Of a DNA stretch of 64,000 nucleotides, positions 9,080-18,289 are shown one piece after another. The translations under genes were made by a program, and so were the position numbers. Origin of the DNA: Lyngbya sp. HA4199-MV5 (lineage in GTDB: Bacteria; Cyanobacteriota; Cyanobacteriia; Leptolyngbyales; Leptolyngbyaceae); NCBI GenBank assembly GCA_019359375.1, contig JAHHHL010000022.1:1-64000 (forward strand). Reading direction: 5' to 3'. The notes below the pieces were generated by a model. It was given only the letters and a program-made list of their open reading frames with translations. It was not told the DNA's origin and made no database searches. The stretch's first letter is position 1. Each line of letters opens with the position of its first letter.

Positions 9080-10216
9080 ATGTTTGCAAAAAAGCTCCGT
9101 AAGCTAATATTTACCCTGCACCGCTATTTGGGCTTAGCGCTAGGACTGATTGCGATCGTCATCGGCTTGACAGGTAGCTTACTGATCTTCCATACCGAAA
9201 TTCAGCAATATGATGAGCATCTCCAGTCTGGCATCATCCTGCCTCAAAGAGAAAAGCTGCCTGTTGAAACAGTCCTCAACACTGTCAAAAAAGCCTACGC
9301 CGATCAACCCGATGCAACAGTGCGACGGTATTACCCGCCTCTAAAACCAGATCAGCCAATCAAGGTCATCCTCAAAACCAAAGAAAATGACTGGAACCCA
9401 GTCTTTGTCAATCCTTATACAGGAGCAATCCTCAACCCCAACGCCAAGCCAAGCTCGATCCAAAAGATTTTTGACATTATCTATTCTCTCCACTACAGCC
9501 TTTTGGGAGGTGACATTGGCACTAAGTTTGTCGGCGTTGTGGGTCTATTGTTCACGATCTTGAGCCTTACAGGTATCATCCTGTGGCCCGGTTGGCGCAA
9601 GCTAATGGTTGGCTTCAGAATCAAGTGGAACGCCCATCCCAAGCGAATGAACTTTGATGTACACAAAGTTGCGGGTGTGATGACTGGTGTGTTCCTGATC
9701 TTTACCTTTTTCACAGGCTTCTGCTGGAATTTTGGAGAGCTTGTAAACCCATTAATCTATGCAGCGACCTTCAGCAAAGCACAACCCGATCTGACGTCTG
9801 TTCCCATCTCTGGTCAGTCTCCGCTAAAAGTTTCAGAGCAGTTGAAAATCGCTCAAACTGCCCTACCCAATGCGTTGCCCCGGTTGATTGCTTTGCCAGT
9901 TGAGCCAAAGGAGGCAACGTGGGTAGGCTTTAATCTGCCCCAGGGCGACGAGGGCGATGTTCATCTTGACCAATACAGTGGCAAGGTTTTACAGGTATCT
10001 ACAGCGGCAACTAAATCTTTGGGCGATCGCATCCTCGATTCCTTCAACGATTTGCACTACGGCACCTTTTGGGGCTTACCCACCCGCATCCTTTACGTCT
10101 TTGTCGGTCTAGCTCCCTTGATTCTATTTACAACCGGGTTTGTGATGTGGTGGTATCGCAAACGCAAAGACATTCGACTGGTTGAGGTCGGTGAAGAGAC
10201 GGTCGCCGAGCGTTGA
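9080..10216 (+). CDS. PepSY-associated transmembrane protein 1
   Basis: This 378-residue membrane protein carries PepSY-associated TM helices: LHRYLGLALGLIAIVIGLTGSLLIF near the start, further helices around GVVGLLFTILSLTGIILWPGW and VAGVMTGVFLIFTFFTGF, and a last helix FVGLAPLILFTTGFVMWWYR. Conserved histidines (LHRYLG, FDVHKVAG, DLHYG) suggest haem binding. Relatives sit next to siderophore receptors and are thought to reduce imported ferric chelates at the inner membrane. The ATG at 9080 is preferred over 9050 because it starts just before the conserved part. It lies 42 bases after receptor 1. Confidence 0.8.
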   Translation: MFAKKLRKLIFTLHRYLGLALGLIAIVIGLTGSLLIFHTEIQQYDEHLQSGIILPQREKLPVETVLNTVKKAYADQPDATVRRYYPPLKPDQPIKVILKTKENDWNPVFVNPYTGAILNPNAKPSSIQKIFDIIYSLHYSLLGGDIGTKFVGVVGLLFTILSLTGIILWPGWRKLMVGFRIKWNAHPKRMNFDVHKVAGVMTGVFLIFTFFTGFCWNFGELVNPLIYAATFSKAQPDLTSVPISGQSPLKVSEQLKIAQTALPNALPRLIALPVEPKEATWVGFNLPQGDEGDVHLDQYSGKVLQVSTAATKSLGDRILDSFNDLHYGTFWGLPTRILYVFVGLAPLILFTTGFVMWWYRKRKDIRLVEVGEETVAER

Positions 10217-10273
10217 TTGCTCTTTTCCATTTCAATTCAAGGTTTTCTATTTTCAATTGTGTGAGGATTTGTT

Positions 10274-12844
10274 GTGAAACCCGTTTCGTTAGTTCATCAT
10301 CTCTGCCTAATCATTGCCGCATCCCTGCTACTCATTCCAACCGTCCAAGCGAATCAAACTGCACCACTTCCATTGGCTGCATCTACTAAACTGCGCGATC
10401 TGAAACAACCTGCCAAAACTGTCAAAGAGTGGCTGGCCCAAAGTGAAACCACACCCAGTAGTGCCGCTGTAAAAGTGACAGGGGTAAAGCTTGATCGCGC
10501 CGAAAATGGCTTGGACATTACGCTGGAAACGTCCGAGAGCAAACCCTTACAGGTGGATGCCACAAAGTTTCGGGCTGAAGGCAAGAGTTTGATTGCGGAC
10601 ATCCCAAACGCAGTGTTGGCGCTGCCAGGTACGACCGAGTTCACTGCTGAGAATCCGACAAGTGAAATTGCCACTGTTCGCGTCATCCAGACGGATGCTT
10701 CTACGATTCGCGTCGATGTCATGGGCACAGCAGCGTTACCTAAATCTGATGTGACGCTGAAGGTGGGCGGCTTAGCATACAGCCTCAACCCAGAAGGACA
10801 AACACCAGAAGAGGAAGTGGTGGTAACAGGAGCAGGACGAACTCCCTATCGTGTGCCCAACTCCAGTACTGCCACAGGCACCAACACCCGCATTATCGAC
10901 ACTCCGGCGGCTATTCAAGTGATTCCACAAGACATCATTCGCGATCAGCAGGTGATTCAGCTTAAGGATGCGTTGAGCAATATCAGCGGTGTGACGTATG
11001 GCGGCGACATCCAGGGACGGAGCGGCAATACATTTAGCATTCGAGGCTTTACCGATGCGCCCGTGCTACGCGATGGTTTCAGGCGCTTTGGGTCGTCTGG
11101 AGAAGGGGGTTCGCAACCAGCGATCGAAGTTGCCAATTTAGAGCAGATTGAAGTGCTCAAAGGACCAGCATCAATTTTGTATGGGGCGATCGAACCTGGT
11201 GGTTTGATTAATCTGGTGTCTAAAAAACCACTCGCCAATCCATTTTATGAAGCAGAACTCCAAGTGGGTAGTCGAGGGCTAGTACGACCGCGCTTTGATT
11301 TTTCGGGTCCGTTAAACACCGATGGAACGGTACTATATCGCTTGAATGGTTTATACCAGCGGTTTGATAGTGTGCGGAATCTAGACCAGGAGGATCGACG
11401 GTTCTTCATTGCTCCCACGCTTGCCTGGAAAATCAACGATCGCACCGACCTCAATGTCTCTCTAGAATACATCGACAACAAACGTCCTGCTGACTTTGGT
11501 CTTCCGGCTGTGGGCAATGGAGTGCCCAATGTGCCGCGCGATCGCATTATTGGCGAACCCAGTGATGTGGTGACGAGCCAATCGCTGGACGTTGGTTATA
11601 CCTTCGAGCATCGCTTTAATCAAAATTGGAAGTTCCGCAATGCTTTTCGTTACTCTTCTTACGACTATGACTTTGGTGTGATTCCCCTGCCCTTGTTTTT
11701 TGATGAAACCACTAGCACCGTTAATCGCTTCTTAGCGTCTCAGGATGCACAAAGTCAAAACTACACCGTGCAGGCGAATCTAGTTGGTGAGTTTGCTACG
11801 GGTTCAATCAAGCATACGCTGCTGGCAGGAGTTGATTATGTGCATAAAGATAGCCGCATCTTCTCACGAGTCGATTTTGTACCCAGACCGCTGAATCTCT
11901 TCAATCCCGTTTATGGTTTGGTCAAACCGGATGAAAATGCCTTGCCGCCCTTTGGTGGTAGCGAGACCAACGCCAATTCATGGGGCTTCTATCTTCAAGA
12001 TCAACTGGCACTATTGCCGAATTTGAAACTGCTAGCAGGTATTCGTTACGACACGTTACGACAAACCACCGTCAATCTGCCAGGGCTTGCTACTGAACCG
12101 GGTGAAAGCACTCAAAATGATGACGCCTTTACGCCTCGGATTGGGCTGCTCTATCAACCCACCCCAACCATCGCTCTGTACGGCAGCTACTCGCGATCGT
12201 TTACGCCTAATACAGCAACCAACGCTACGGGAGAAATTCTAGGACCACAACGGGGAAAAGGTTACGAGTTTGGCATTAAGACCGATTGGCTCAATGGCAA
12301 GCTGTTTGCCACGCTGGCATATTTTGACGTGACCAAACAAAACGTGGCGGTTCCCGATCCTAATTTTCCACTAGCCTCGATCGCCTCTGGAGAACAGCGC
12401 AGTCGCGGAGTCGAGTTTGATGTCTCAGGCGAACTCTTACCGGGATGGAAACTGATTGCTTCCTATGCCTACATTGATGCAAAAGTGACTGCCGATACCG
12501 ATGCTACTCAAGTTGGTAATCGTTTGTATGGTGTGCCTAAAAACAGTGCCAGCCTCTGGACAACCTATGAAATCCAACGCGGCAACTTGCAGGGACTAGG
12601 CTTCGGCGTTGGCTTTAACTATGTAGGTGAGCGCCAGGGAGACTTGGCAAATAGCTTTGTGGTTGATGGGTATGTCACCACTAATGCAGCGATTTCTTAC
12701 AAGCGTGCAAATTGGCGCTTGGCGCTTAACTTCAAAAATATTGGTGATGTCAAATACATCGAAAGTGTCTTCAATAGCCGGGGTGCCGCCAACTACTTTG
12801 GCGATCCATTCACCGTCATCGGGTCTATTTCGGTGCAGTTTTGA
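10274..12844 (+). CDS. TonB-dependent siderophore receptor 2 with AMIN domain
   Basis: This 856-residue receptor is closely related to receptor 1 in the first 200 residues. It has a signal peptide (about 8-27), an AMIN domain (VKVTGVKLDRAENGLDITLETSE, about 68-180) and the join NPEGQTPEEEVVVTGAG. The plug follows (AIQVIPQDIIRDQQVI, IEVLKGPASILYGAIEPGG), then a barrel with typical motifs (LYGSYSRSFTPN, FGIKTDWLNGKLFATLAYFDVTKQN) and terminal SVQF. The GTG start with GTGAGGA upstream matches the other copies. Barrel loops differ from receptor 1, suggesting a different ferric chelate. Confidence 0.92.
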   Translation: MKPVSLVHHLCLIIAASLLLIPTVQANQTAPLPLAASTKLRDLKQPAKTVKEWLAQSETTPSSAAVKVTGVKLDRAENGLDITLETSESKPLQVDATKFRAEGKSLIADIPNAVLALPGTTEFTAENPTSEIATVRVIQTDASTIRVDVMGTAALPKSDVTLKVGGLAYSLNPEGQTPEEEVVVTGAGRTPYRVPNSSTATGTNTRIIDTPAAIQVIPQDIIRDQQVIQLKDALSNISGVTYGGDIQGRSGNTFSIRGFTDAPVLRDGFRRFGSSGEGGSQPAIEVANLEQIEVLKGPASILYGAIEPGGLINLVSKKPLANPFYEAELQVGSRGLVRPRFDFSGPLNTDGTVLYRLNGLYQRFDSVRNLDQEDRRFFIAPTLAWKINDRTDLNVSLEYIDNKRPADFGLPAVGNGVPNVPRDRIIGEPSDVVTSQSLDVGYTFEHRFNQNWKFRNAFRYSSYDYDFGVIPLPLFFDETTSTVNRFLASQDAQSQNYTVQANLVGEFATGSIKHTLLAGVDYVHKDSRIFSRVDFVPRPLNLFNPVYGLVKPDENALPPFGGSETNANSWGFYLQDQLALLPNLKLLAGIRYDTLRQTTVNLPGLATEPGESTQNDDAFTPRIGLLYQPTPTIALYGSYSRSFTPNTATNATGEILGPQRGKGYEFGIKTDWLNGKLFATLAYFDVTKQNVAVPDPNFPLASIASGEQRSRGVEFDVSGELLPGWKLIASYAYIDAKVTADTDATQVGNRLYGVPKNSASLWTTYEIQRGNLQGLGFGVGFNYVGERQGDLANSFVVDGYVTTNAAISYKRANWRLALNFKNIGDVKYIESVFNSRGAANYFGDPFTVIGSISVQF

Positions 12845-12856
12845 TGTGAATCCAAA

Positions 12857-12885
12857 ATCTCTGACTTCTTCAAGCAGTCGGAGAT
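12857..12885. terminator. Hairpin after receptor 2
   Basis: ATCTCTGACT and AGTCGGAGAT form a near-perfect 10-bp stem around a 9-base loop just after the receptor stop. There is no T-run, so it may act as a processing or attenuation hairpin instead of a strict terminator. A related hairpin built on a GACCTCT/AGAGGTC arm occurs at 17481-17506. Confidence 0.45.
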
Positions 12886-12916
12886 CTAAACAACCCATCT
12901 ATCAGGAGACGTTGCT

Positions 12917-14035
12917 ATGAGTGCGAATCGCTTTCGCGAATGGGTTTTAAGATTACATGGATTGATCGGCATTGTGATGGGATTATTGCTGGTTGTGAGC
13001 AGTCTTACAGGTGTGGGCATTGTGTTTCGGGAAGAATTGGATCACGCGCTCCATCGATCGCTCCAATCAGTCAGTCCCCAGGCTGAACAAGTTTCCATCG
13101 ACGCTGTGCTTGCCCCTGTCATGGCATCCCATCCCGATTTGCCCTTGCAGTTTATTCTGTTTCCTCGCAAACCCGATGAAACCTATCTAGTGGCAATGAA
13201 GGAACCCAACGGGCATCGGTTGGAAACCTTTGTGAATCCGTATACAGGTGCCGTATTAGGGGAACGGGTGTGGGAGCGATCGCCGATCGGGTTCCTCTAT
13301 GGTTTGCATGAGGAGCTATTGTCTGGCACGGGAGGGATGATTGTCGTCGGCATCACAGGCTTTTTCTTACTGCTGACGGCATTGACTGGCATTGTTTTGT
13401 GGACAGGTTGGCGGCGACTGGCGACTGGGTTCAAAATTCGCTGGAATGCACCAGCGGCTTTAGTGAATTTTGACATTCACAATGTCGGCGGTATCGTTTC
13501 CAGTGTGTTTTTGCTCATTCTGGCAGCGACAGGCATTGTCATTGTTGTCCTGCACGTTTTACCAGCCCTGAGTTTGCCACCGACTGTAAAATCTGCGCCG
13601 CAAGCATCGTCGATCACCCTCAATGAACTGCTGCGAAACGCTGATGCTGCCATGCCTGAAGGCAAAACAACCGTGATGGTTTTCCCGGAAGCGACCCCTG
13701 AGAAGGTCAGCATCAACAAGAAGTTGCCGAATCAAGCCACGGGACGGTTTGATCTGAGTTCTGTTGAACTCGATCGCACCACTGGCAAAGTGCTGCAAGT
13801 GACCAAAGTGGAAAAAGCAGAAGGCTTTTTCAAGTTTATTGTGGCGATCGCCGATCTCCATTTCGGTACCTTTGGTGGTCTGTCCACGCGTATTCTCTAT
13901 GTCTTCGTGGGGTTAATGCCCACCGTTTTGTTCGTCACAGGTCTGGTGAATTGGAAACGGAGACGGGCGATCGACACCAGGCGAGATTCAGCGTTGCAAT
14001 TGGCGCAAGAAACTCAGGACAACAGGCTTTCATAG
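12917..14035 (+). CDS. PepSY-associated transmembrane protein 2
   Basis: This 372-residue paralog of the protein at 9080 has the same layout: WVLRLHGLIGIVMGLLLVVSSLTG at the N-terminus, then a periplasmic PepSY-like section with NPYTGAVLGE. Central helices follow (TGFFLLLTALTGIVLWTGWRRL; NFDIHNVGGIVSSVFLLILAATGIV), and the end is ADLHFGTFGGLSTRILYVFVGLMP. The paired conserved histidines (LHG, DIHN, LHFG) fit inner-membrane haem ligands. A CAGGAG ribosome-binding site is upstream. It alternates with the receptors, so each receptor probably has a dedicated PepSY partner, except receptor 3. Confidence 0.8.
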   Translation: MSANRFREWVLRLHGLIGIVMGLLLVVSSLTGVGIVFREELDHALHRSLQSVSPQAEQVSIDAVLAPVMASHPDLPLQFILFPRKPDETYLVAMKEPNGHRLETFVNPYTGAVLGERVWERSPIGFLYGLHEELLSGTGGMIVVGITGFFLLLTALTGIVLWTGWRRLATGFKIRWNAPAALVNFDIHNVGGIVSSVFLLILAATGIVIVVLHVLPALSLPPTVKSAPQASSITLNELLRNADAAMPEGKTTVMVFPEATPEKVSINKKLPNQATGRFDLSSVELDRTTGKVLQVTKVEKAEGFFKFIVAIADLHFGTFGGLSTRILYVFVGLMPTVLFVTGLVNWKRRRAIDTRRDSALQLAQETQDNRLS

Positions 14036-14075
14036 AACCATTCAGTTTTTCATTCATCGTGTGTGAGGATTTATT

Positions 14076-16616
14076 GTGAAACCATCTCAGTTCGTTCAAT
14101 TTCTCTGTTGGTGGAGCATCGTCTCTCTCATCGGAACGCTATCTGCACAGGCGGAAACCCCATCCGTTCAACCTGATACTGTCATACCGCGACTGCGAGA
14201 GGTGAAACAGCCTGCCAAAACCGTCAAAGCTTGGCTGGCACAAGTGGAAACCGCAACGGTGACAGTGACAGGCGTGAAATTAGAACGTACCGAAGCAGGT
14301 TTAGACATTACCCTGGAAACTACCGATGGCAAGCCGTTACAAATCGATGCCACGAAATTTCGCACTGAGGGCAACAGCCTGATTGCCGATATTCCCAGGG
14401 CGATGCTGTCACTTCCGAATGCTCAGGAGTTTAGCGTCGAGAACCCAACCAGCGAAATTGCTAATGTCCGGGTGACACAAGAGGCAGACAGCCTGCGGGT
14501 GACGGTGACAGGGAACGATGCCTTACCCAGGCAAGAGGTGACGTTGAAAACGGCAGGACTGGCATACAGTCTCAATCCAGAAGGGCAAACACCAGAAGAA
14601 GAGCTTGTGGTGACAGGTGCCGGACAGCGTAGCTATTTTGTGCCGAATGCAACGGCTGGTACGCGTACCGATACGCCGTTACGCGATGTGCCGCAATCCA
14701 TTCAGGTCATTCCACAGCAAATTATCCGGGAACAACAAGTAACGCGCTTAGATGAAGCCCTCCGCAATGTTAGCGGGGTGACTGCGACCAACTTTGCGGG
14801 AGGCTTTACTGACTTTACGATTCGCGGTTTTTCCGGTGCACCGATCTTACGAGATGGCTTCCGGCAGTATGACTTTTTTCAATCGATTCCTGAAACGGCG
14901 AATCTGGAACGGATCGAAGTCCTCAAGGGTCCAGCTTCCATCTTGTACGGTGAAATTCAACCGGGTGGTGCGATCAATGTCGTGAGCAAAAAGCCGTTAT
15001 CGAACCCGTTCTATGAAGCCGAACTCCAGGTTGGCAGTCGTGGCTTTGTTCGTCCTCGGATTGATTTTTCGGGTCCCATTACAGCGGACAGCAAGCTGCT
15101 TTACCGCGTCAATGCCTTGTTTCAGAATGATGATGGCTTTCGAGGGTTTGACCAAAACACGCAGCGAACATTTGTTGCGCCTGTGCTGACCTGGAAAATT
15201 AGCGATCGCACTGACCTCACCTTTGAGTTGGGCTATATCAACGATAAGCGTCCCTTGGATGCAGGCTTAGTTGCAGTTGGAACGGGCGTTGTGAAAGTGC
15301 CCCGCGATCGCGTCACGAATGAACCTGCTGACGAAAGTGAACAGAAGTTTTTCAATATTGGATATAACTTCGAGCATCGGTTTAGTAACAACTGGAAAAT
15401 CAACAACGCCTTTCGGTTTTTCAAGCAAAGATTTATTTCCGATTTCTATTTTCCTATTGCCTTTGATGAGACAACCAGAGACCTGCTGCGAATATTTACG
15501 ACTCGTGATTTAGATTTTCGCACCTATTCTCTCCAGACCAATGTCACGGGCAAGTTCAATACTGGCTCTATTGCTCATACCCTGCTGTTTGGTGTGGATC
15601 TGAGTCGCCAAACCGAACGGTTTTTTGGAGGGTTGGATCTTTCATCATCGACCGTGCTCAATATCTTTGATCCAATTTATGGAGCGAGTCCAAGACCAAA
15701 TTTGGCGGATATACCTGTTTTGGCGAACGATCTGACCTCACAAAACAGGCTGGGTATTTTCCTGCAAGATCAGGTCGCCTTGCTCGATAACGTTAAACTC
15801 TTAGCAGGAGTCCGCTACGACACCGTTAAACAAACCAGACAGCGCGATCCTAACTTCTTTAACCCCATCAACTCTGAATCGACTCAGAATAATGACGCGG
15901 TGACTCCTAGAGTAGGGTTAGTGTATCAACCGATTCCAGAGCTTTCCCTCTACGGCAGCTACTCGCGATCGTTCAATCCCAACTCTGGAACTACCGTCAG
16001 CGGCGCTTTTCTGGAGCCGGAAAAGGGGCGAGGCTACGAGTTTGGGGTTAAGGCTGAACTGCTTAGAAGCAAGTTGTTTGCCACGTTAGCATACTACAAC
16101 ATCACTAAACAGAATGTGGCAACGGCTGATCCTGTGAATCCCGATTTTTCGATCGCCACGGGAGAGCAGCGCAGTCGCGGCGTTGAGTTTGACTTGTCTG
16201 GCGAGATCCTACCGGGTTGGAATATTATTGCCGCTTACGCCTACACCGATGCCGAAATCACCAAAGACTCTGCCATTCCCATTGGCAATCGCTTGGTGGG
16301 AGTGTCTAAAAACAATGCCAGTTTATGGACAACCTACACTATTCAAAGTGGCAATCTCCAAGGCTTGGGCGTTGGCTTTGGGTTCAACTATGTTGGAAAC
16401 CGCGAAGGTGATTTAGGCAACAGCTATCGGCTAGGCGATTACTTTGTCACCAACGCTGCCATTTTCTATCGGAAAAATAACTATCGCTTGGCAGTCAATA
16501 TCAAAAATCTGTTCAACATTGACTACTTTGTTGCCTCCAATTCCGGTAGCCGCACCAGTGGTATTGAACCCGGTGCCCCCTTAACCGTAATTGGCTCGTT
16601 CTCAGTAGAGTTTTAA
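14076..16616 (+). CDS. TonB-dependent siderophore receptor 3 with AMIN domain
   Basis: The 846-residue product repeats the receptor plan: signal peptide (about 10-27, ending SAQA), AMIN domain (VTVTGVKLERTEAGLDITLETTD, about 65-170), plug (about 195-310, DTPLRDVPQSIQVIPQQII, IEVLKGPASILYGEIQPGG), and a barrel with terminal SVEF. It starts at GTG in the same GTGAGGATTTATTGTGAA context as the others, evidence of tandem duplication of whole transcription units. The barrel resembles receptor 2 more than receptor 1 (PRIDFSGPIT, SVRGVEF-like strands). It lies 40 bases after PepSY protein 2 and 31 before a methyltransferase gene. Confidence 0.92.
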   Translation: MKPSQFVQFLCWWSIVSLIGTLSAQAETPSVQPDTVIPRLREVKQPAKTVKAWLAQVETATVTVTGVKLERTEAGLDITLETTDGKPLQIDATKFRTEGNSLIADIPRAMLSLPNAQEFSVENPTSEIANVRVTQEADSLRVTVTGNDALPRQEVTLKTAGLAYSLNPEGQTPEEELVVTGAGQRSYFVPNATAGTRTDTPLRDVPQSIQVIPQQIIREQQVTRLDEALRNVSGVTATNFAGGFTDFTIRGFSGAPILRDGFRQYDFFQSIPETANLERIEVLKGPASILYGEIQPGGAINVVSKKPLSNPFYEAELQVGSRGFVRPRIDFSGPITADSKLLYRVNALFQNDDGFRGFDQNTQRTFVAPVLTWKISDRTDLTFELGYINDKRPLDAGLVAVGTGVVKVPRDRVTNEPADESEQKFFNIGYNFEHRFSNNWKINNAFRFFKQRFISDFYFPIAFDETTRDLLRIFTTRDLDFRTYSLQTNVTGKFNTGSIAHTLLFGVDLSRQTERFFGGLDLSSSTVLNIFDPIYGASPRPNLADIPVLANDLTSQNRLGIFLQDQVALLDNVKLLAGVRYDTVKQTRQRDPNFFNPINSESTQNNDAVTPRVGLVYQPIPELSLYGSYSRSFNPNSGTTVSGAFLEPEKGRGYEFGVKAELLRSKLFATLAYYNITKQNVATADPVNPDFSIATGEQRSRGVEFDLSGEILPGWNIIAAYAYTDAEITKDSAIPIGNRLVGVSKNNASLWTTYTIQSGNLQGLGVGFGFNYVGNREGDLGNSYRLGDYFVTNAAIFYRKNNYRLAVNIKNLFNIDYFVASNSGSRTSGIEPGAPLTVIGSFSVEF

Positions 16617-16647
16617 GTGTCGCTGTACTTCTCAGGAGTTTTAACTC

Positions 16648-17466
16648 ATGGCTCAAGTTCTGACTCAACTAACAGGTGTTCCCCGCACGATGCTGATGAC
16701 GACTCGCGCCCGTGTGGAAGAGCATCAACGTGCCGATGCTTTATTTCGTGATCCAAAAGCGTTTGAATGGTGGCAGTCGATCGCCTGGGATTCTAAGCTC
16801 GATCGCCTCTGGTCACCTATTTCGCAGCTCAGTTGGGCAGTTCGAGCACATATATTCGATCAAATGGTGCAGCGCCATCTTGCCACTCATCCGGATGCGG
16901 TGGTGGTTGAACTCGGTGCTGGCTTATCCACACGCTATTACCGGGTGGGGCAACGCTGCCAGTGCTGGATCGATCTGGATTTACCTGCCGTCATGAACTT
17001 GCGACGGCAGTTGGATCAAGAAACCGCACAACATCGCTTGATTAGCCAGTCGGCGCTGGATTTTAGCTGGATGGATGCAGTACCCAATTGTCCACCAGAA
17101 AAATTGTTGATCCTGGCAGAAGGCTTGCTAATGTATTTCACCCTTGAGCAAGTGCAGCAACTCATCCAGCAGTTACGTCAACGGTTTCCCCATGCCACAT
17201 TCCTATTTGAAATCATTGGTGGAGCCAGCAAAGGTCGAGCGGCTAAAGTCCTGGCAGAATTGGGTGCGCCGATGCAGTGGTTGGTTAAGGATGAACATGA
17301 TGTGGATGGGATGGGTTTGACGATCGCACAGGTACGTTCTTTACTCCAGGAGAATTGTCGCTATCCCGATCGGTTAGGTGCGTTGCGGTGGTTTACCTGG
17401 ATGACGAAACTACCCGCTTTCCGCAATGCCAGCCTGCTTCTGGAAGCCAAACTTTTGCCGTTGTGA
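16648..17466 (+). CDS. LCM/PPM-like SAM methyltransferase 1
   Basis: This 272-residue protein is a class I SAM methyltransferase of the leucine-carboxyl-methyltransferase-like family. The SAM motif VVELGAGLSTRYYR lies near residue 90, an acidic loop WIDLDLPAVMNLRR near 110, and ILAEGLLMYFTLEQV near 150. Relatives act in polyketide or secondary metabolism, or on small molecules. The substrate cannot be read from sequence. It begins 31 bases after receptor 3 with CAGGAG upstream, so it belongs to the iron-regulated unit. A second copy lies at 23150 beside isiB. Confidence 0.8.
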   Translation: MAQVLTQLTGVPRTMLMTTRARVEEHQRADALFRDPKAFEWWQSIAWDSKLDRLWSPISQLSWAVRAHIFDQMVQRHLATHPDAVVVELGAGLSTRYYRVGQRCQCWIDLDLPAVMNLRRQLDQETAQHRLISQSALDFSWMDAVPNCPPEKLLILAEGLLMYFTLEQVQQLIQQLRQRFPHATFLFEIIGGASKGRAAKVLAELGAPMQWLVKDEHDVDGMGLTIAQVRSLLQENCRYPDRLGALRWFTWMTKLPAFRNASLLLEAKLLPL

Positions 17467-17480
17467 TGCTTTGAGATCTG

Positions 17481-17506
17481 CGACCTCTTAAGGAAGTCAG
17501 AGGTCG
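17481..17506. terminator. Hairpin after methyltransferase 1
   Basis: CGACCTCT and AGAGGTCG form a perfect 8-bp stem around 10 bases, 15 bases after the stop codon. No T-run follows. It may end or process the receptor-methyltransferase transcript. Confidence 0.45.
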
Positions 17507-17549
17507 ATCGGTTTGCTTTCTTTTCCGTAATTTATTTGGAGCAATTGCA

Positions 17550-18278
17550 ATGAAATCAACTCTTTTTGGTGCCTTGTTCATGGTCGGTGGCACGATTTCA
17601 GGTGTGTGCATTGCCATTTTATGCACCCCAAACCAACCTGCTTTCATGCTTGCCTCTGCTCAACCGGCAAAGTCGGTGACAGCGGGCTTTAACGCCGACA
17701 TTTATCTGATGGCGTATCCCGATGTTGCTAAGCAGATTCAAGCAGGCAAATTCAAATCGGCGTTAGACCATTATGAAAAAGTGGGGCAATCCGGCAAAGA
17801 TGCCAATGGAGAGGCGATCGGTGGCTTTTTTACGGGTACAGCAGGCAACGACACGATAACAGGGTTTGGTCAGGCTCCTCACTTATCTGGGGTTGGATTG
17901 GAAGTGGTAAGAAACTTAGAAGGTCCGCTGCCTATGCGCCCTACAAGCTTGGGAATTGGCGAAATTGATACGCTGATTGCAACTAGAGGCTCAAGCAATG
18001 AGATTTTACTGGGCAGCTTTAAGACAGTTGCTAACCCGAAAGCACAACCATTTTATGTTGGCAAAGGCGATGCCGACTATGTGCGTGTGCAGAATTTCAC
18101 CAAGTCAAAAGATGCGTTGATTCTGGCGGGTGATCCAAAGCAGTACAGGTTTGAGTCAGTCAAGGGAGACTTGCGGATTTCGACCGTGAGTGGTGATTTG
18201 ATCGCGATCGTCGAAGGCGTTGACAAATTAGCAGTTGGCGAAAGCTCCAAAGAGTTCGGCATCTTCGGGTTGGAGTAA
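17550..18278 (+). CDS. Secreted RTX-like protein of unknown function
   Basis: This 242-residue protein has an N-terminal hydrophobic signal (about 3-37). A segment DIYLMAYPDVAKQIQAGKFKSALDHYEKVGQ follows, a pattern seen in cyanobacterial secreted proteins. Near residue 100 is one glycine/aspartate-rich repeat, GTAGNDTITGFG, like a single RTX calcium-binding turn. The rest (about 125-242) is beta-rich and resembles the C-terminal part of RTX proteins (GKGDADYVRVQNF, LILAGDPKQYRFES). It is followed after 11 bases by an O-methyltransferase gene. Its position between siderophore receptors and isiA suggests iron-responsive secretion; no function is assigned. Confidence 0.65.
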   Translation: MKSTLFGALFMVGGTISGVCIAILCTPNQPAFMLASAQPAKSVTAGFNADIYLMAYPDVAKQIQAGKFKSALDHYEKVGQSGKDANGEAIGGFFTGTAGNDTITGFGQAPHLSGVGLEVVRNLEGPLPMRPTSLGIGEIDTLIATRGSSNEILLGSFKTVANPKAQPFYVGKGDADYVRVQNFTKSKDALILAGDPKQYRFESVKGDLRISTVSGDLIAIVEGVDKLAVGESSKEFGIFGLE

Positions 18279-18289
18279 GCAGGAGTGCT

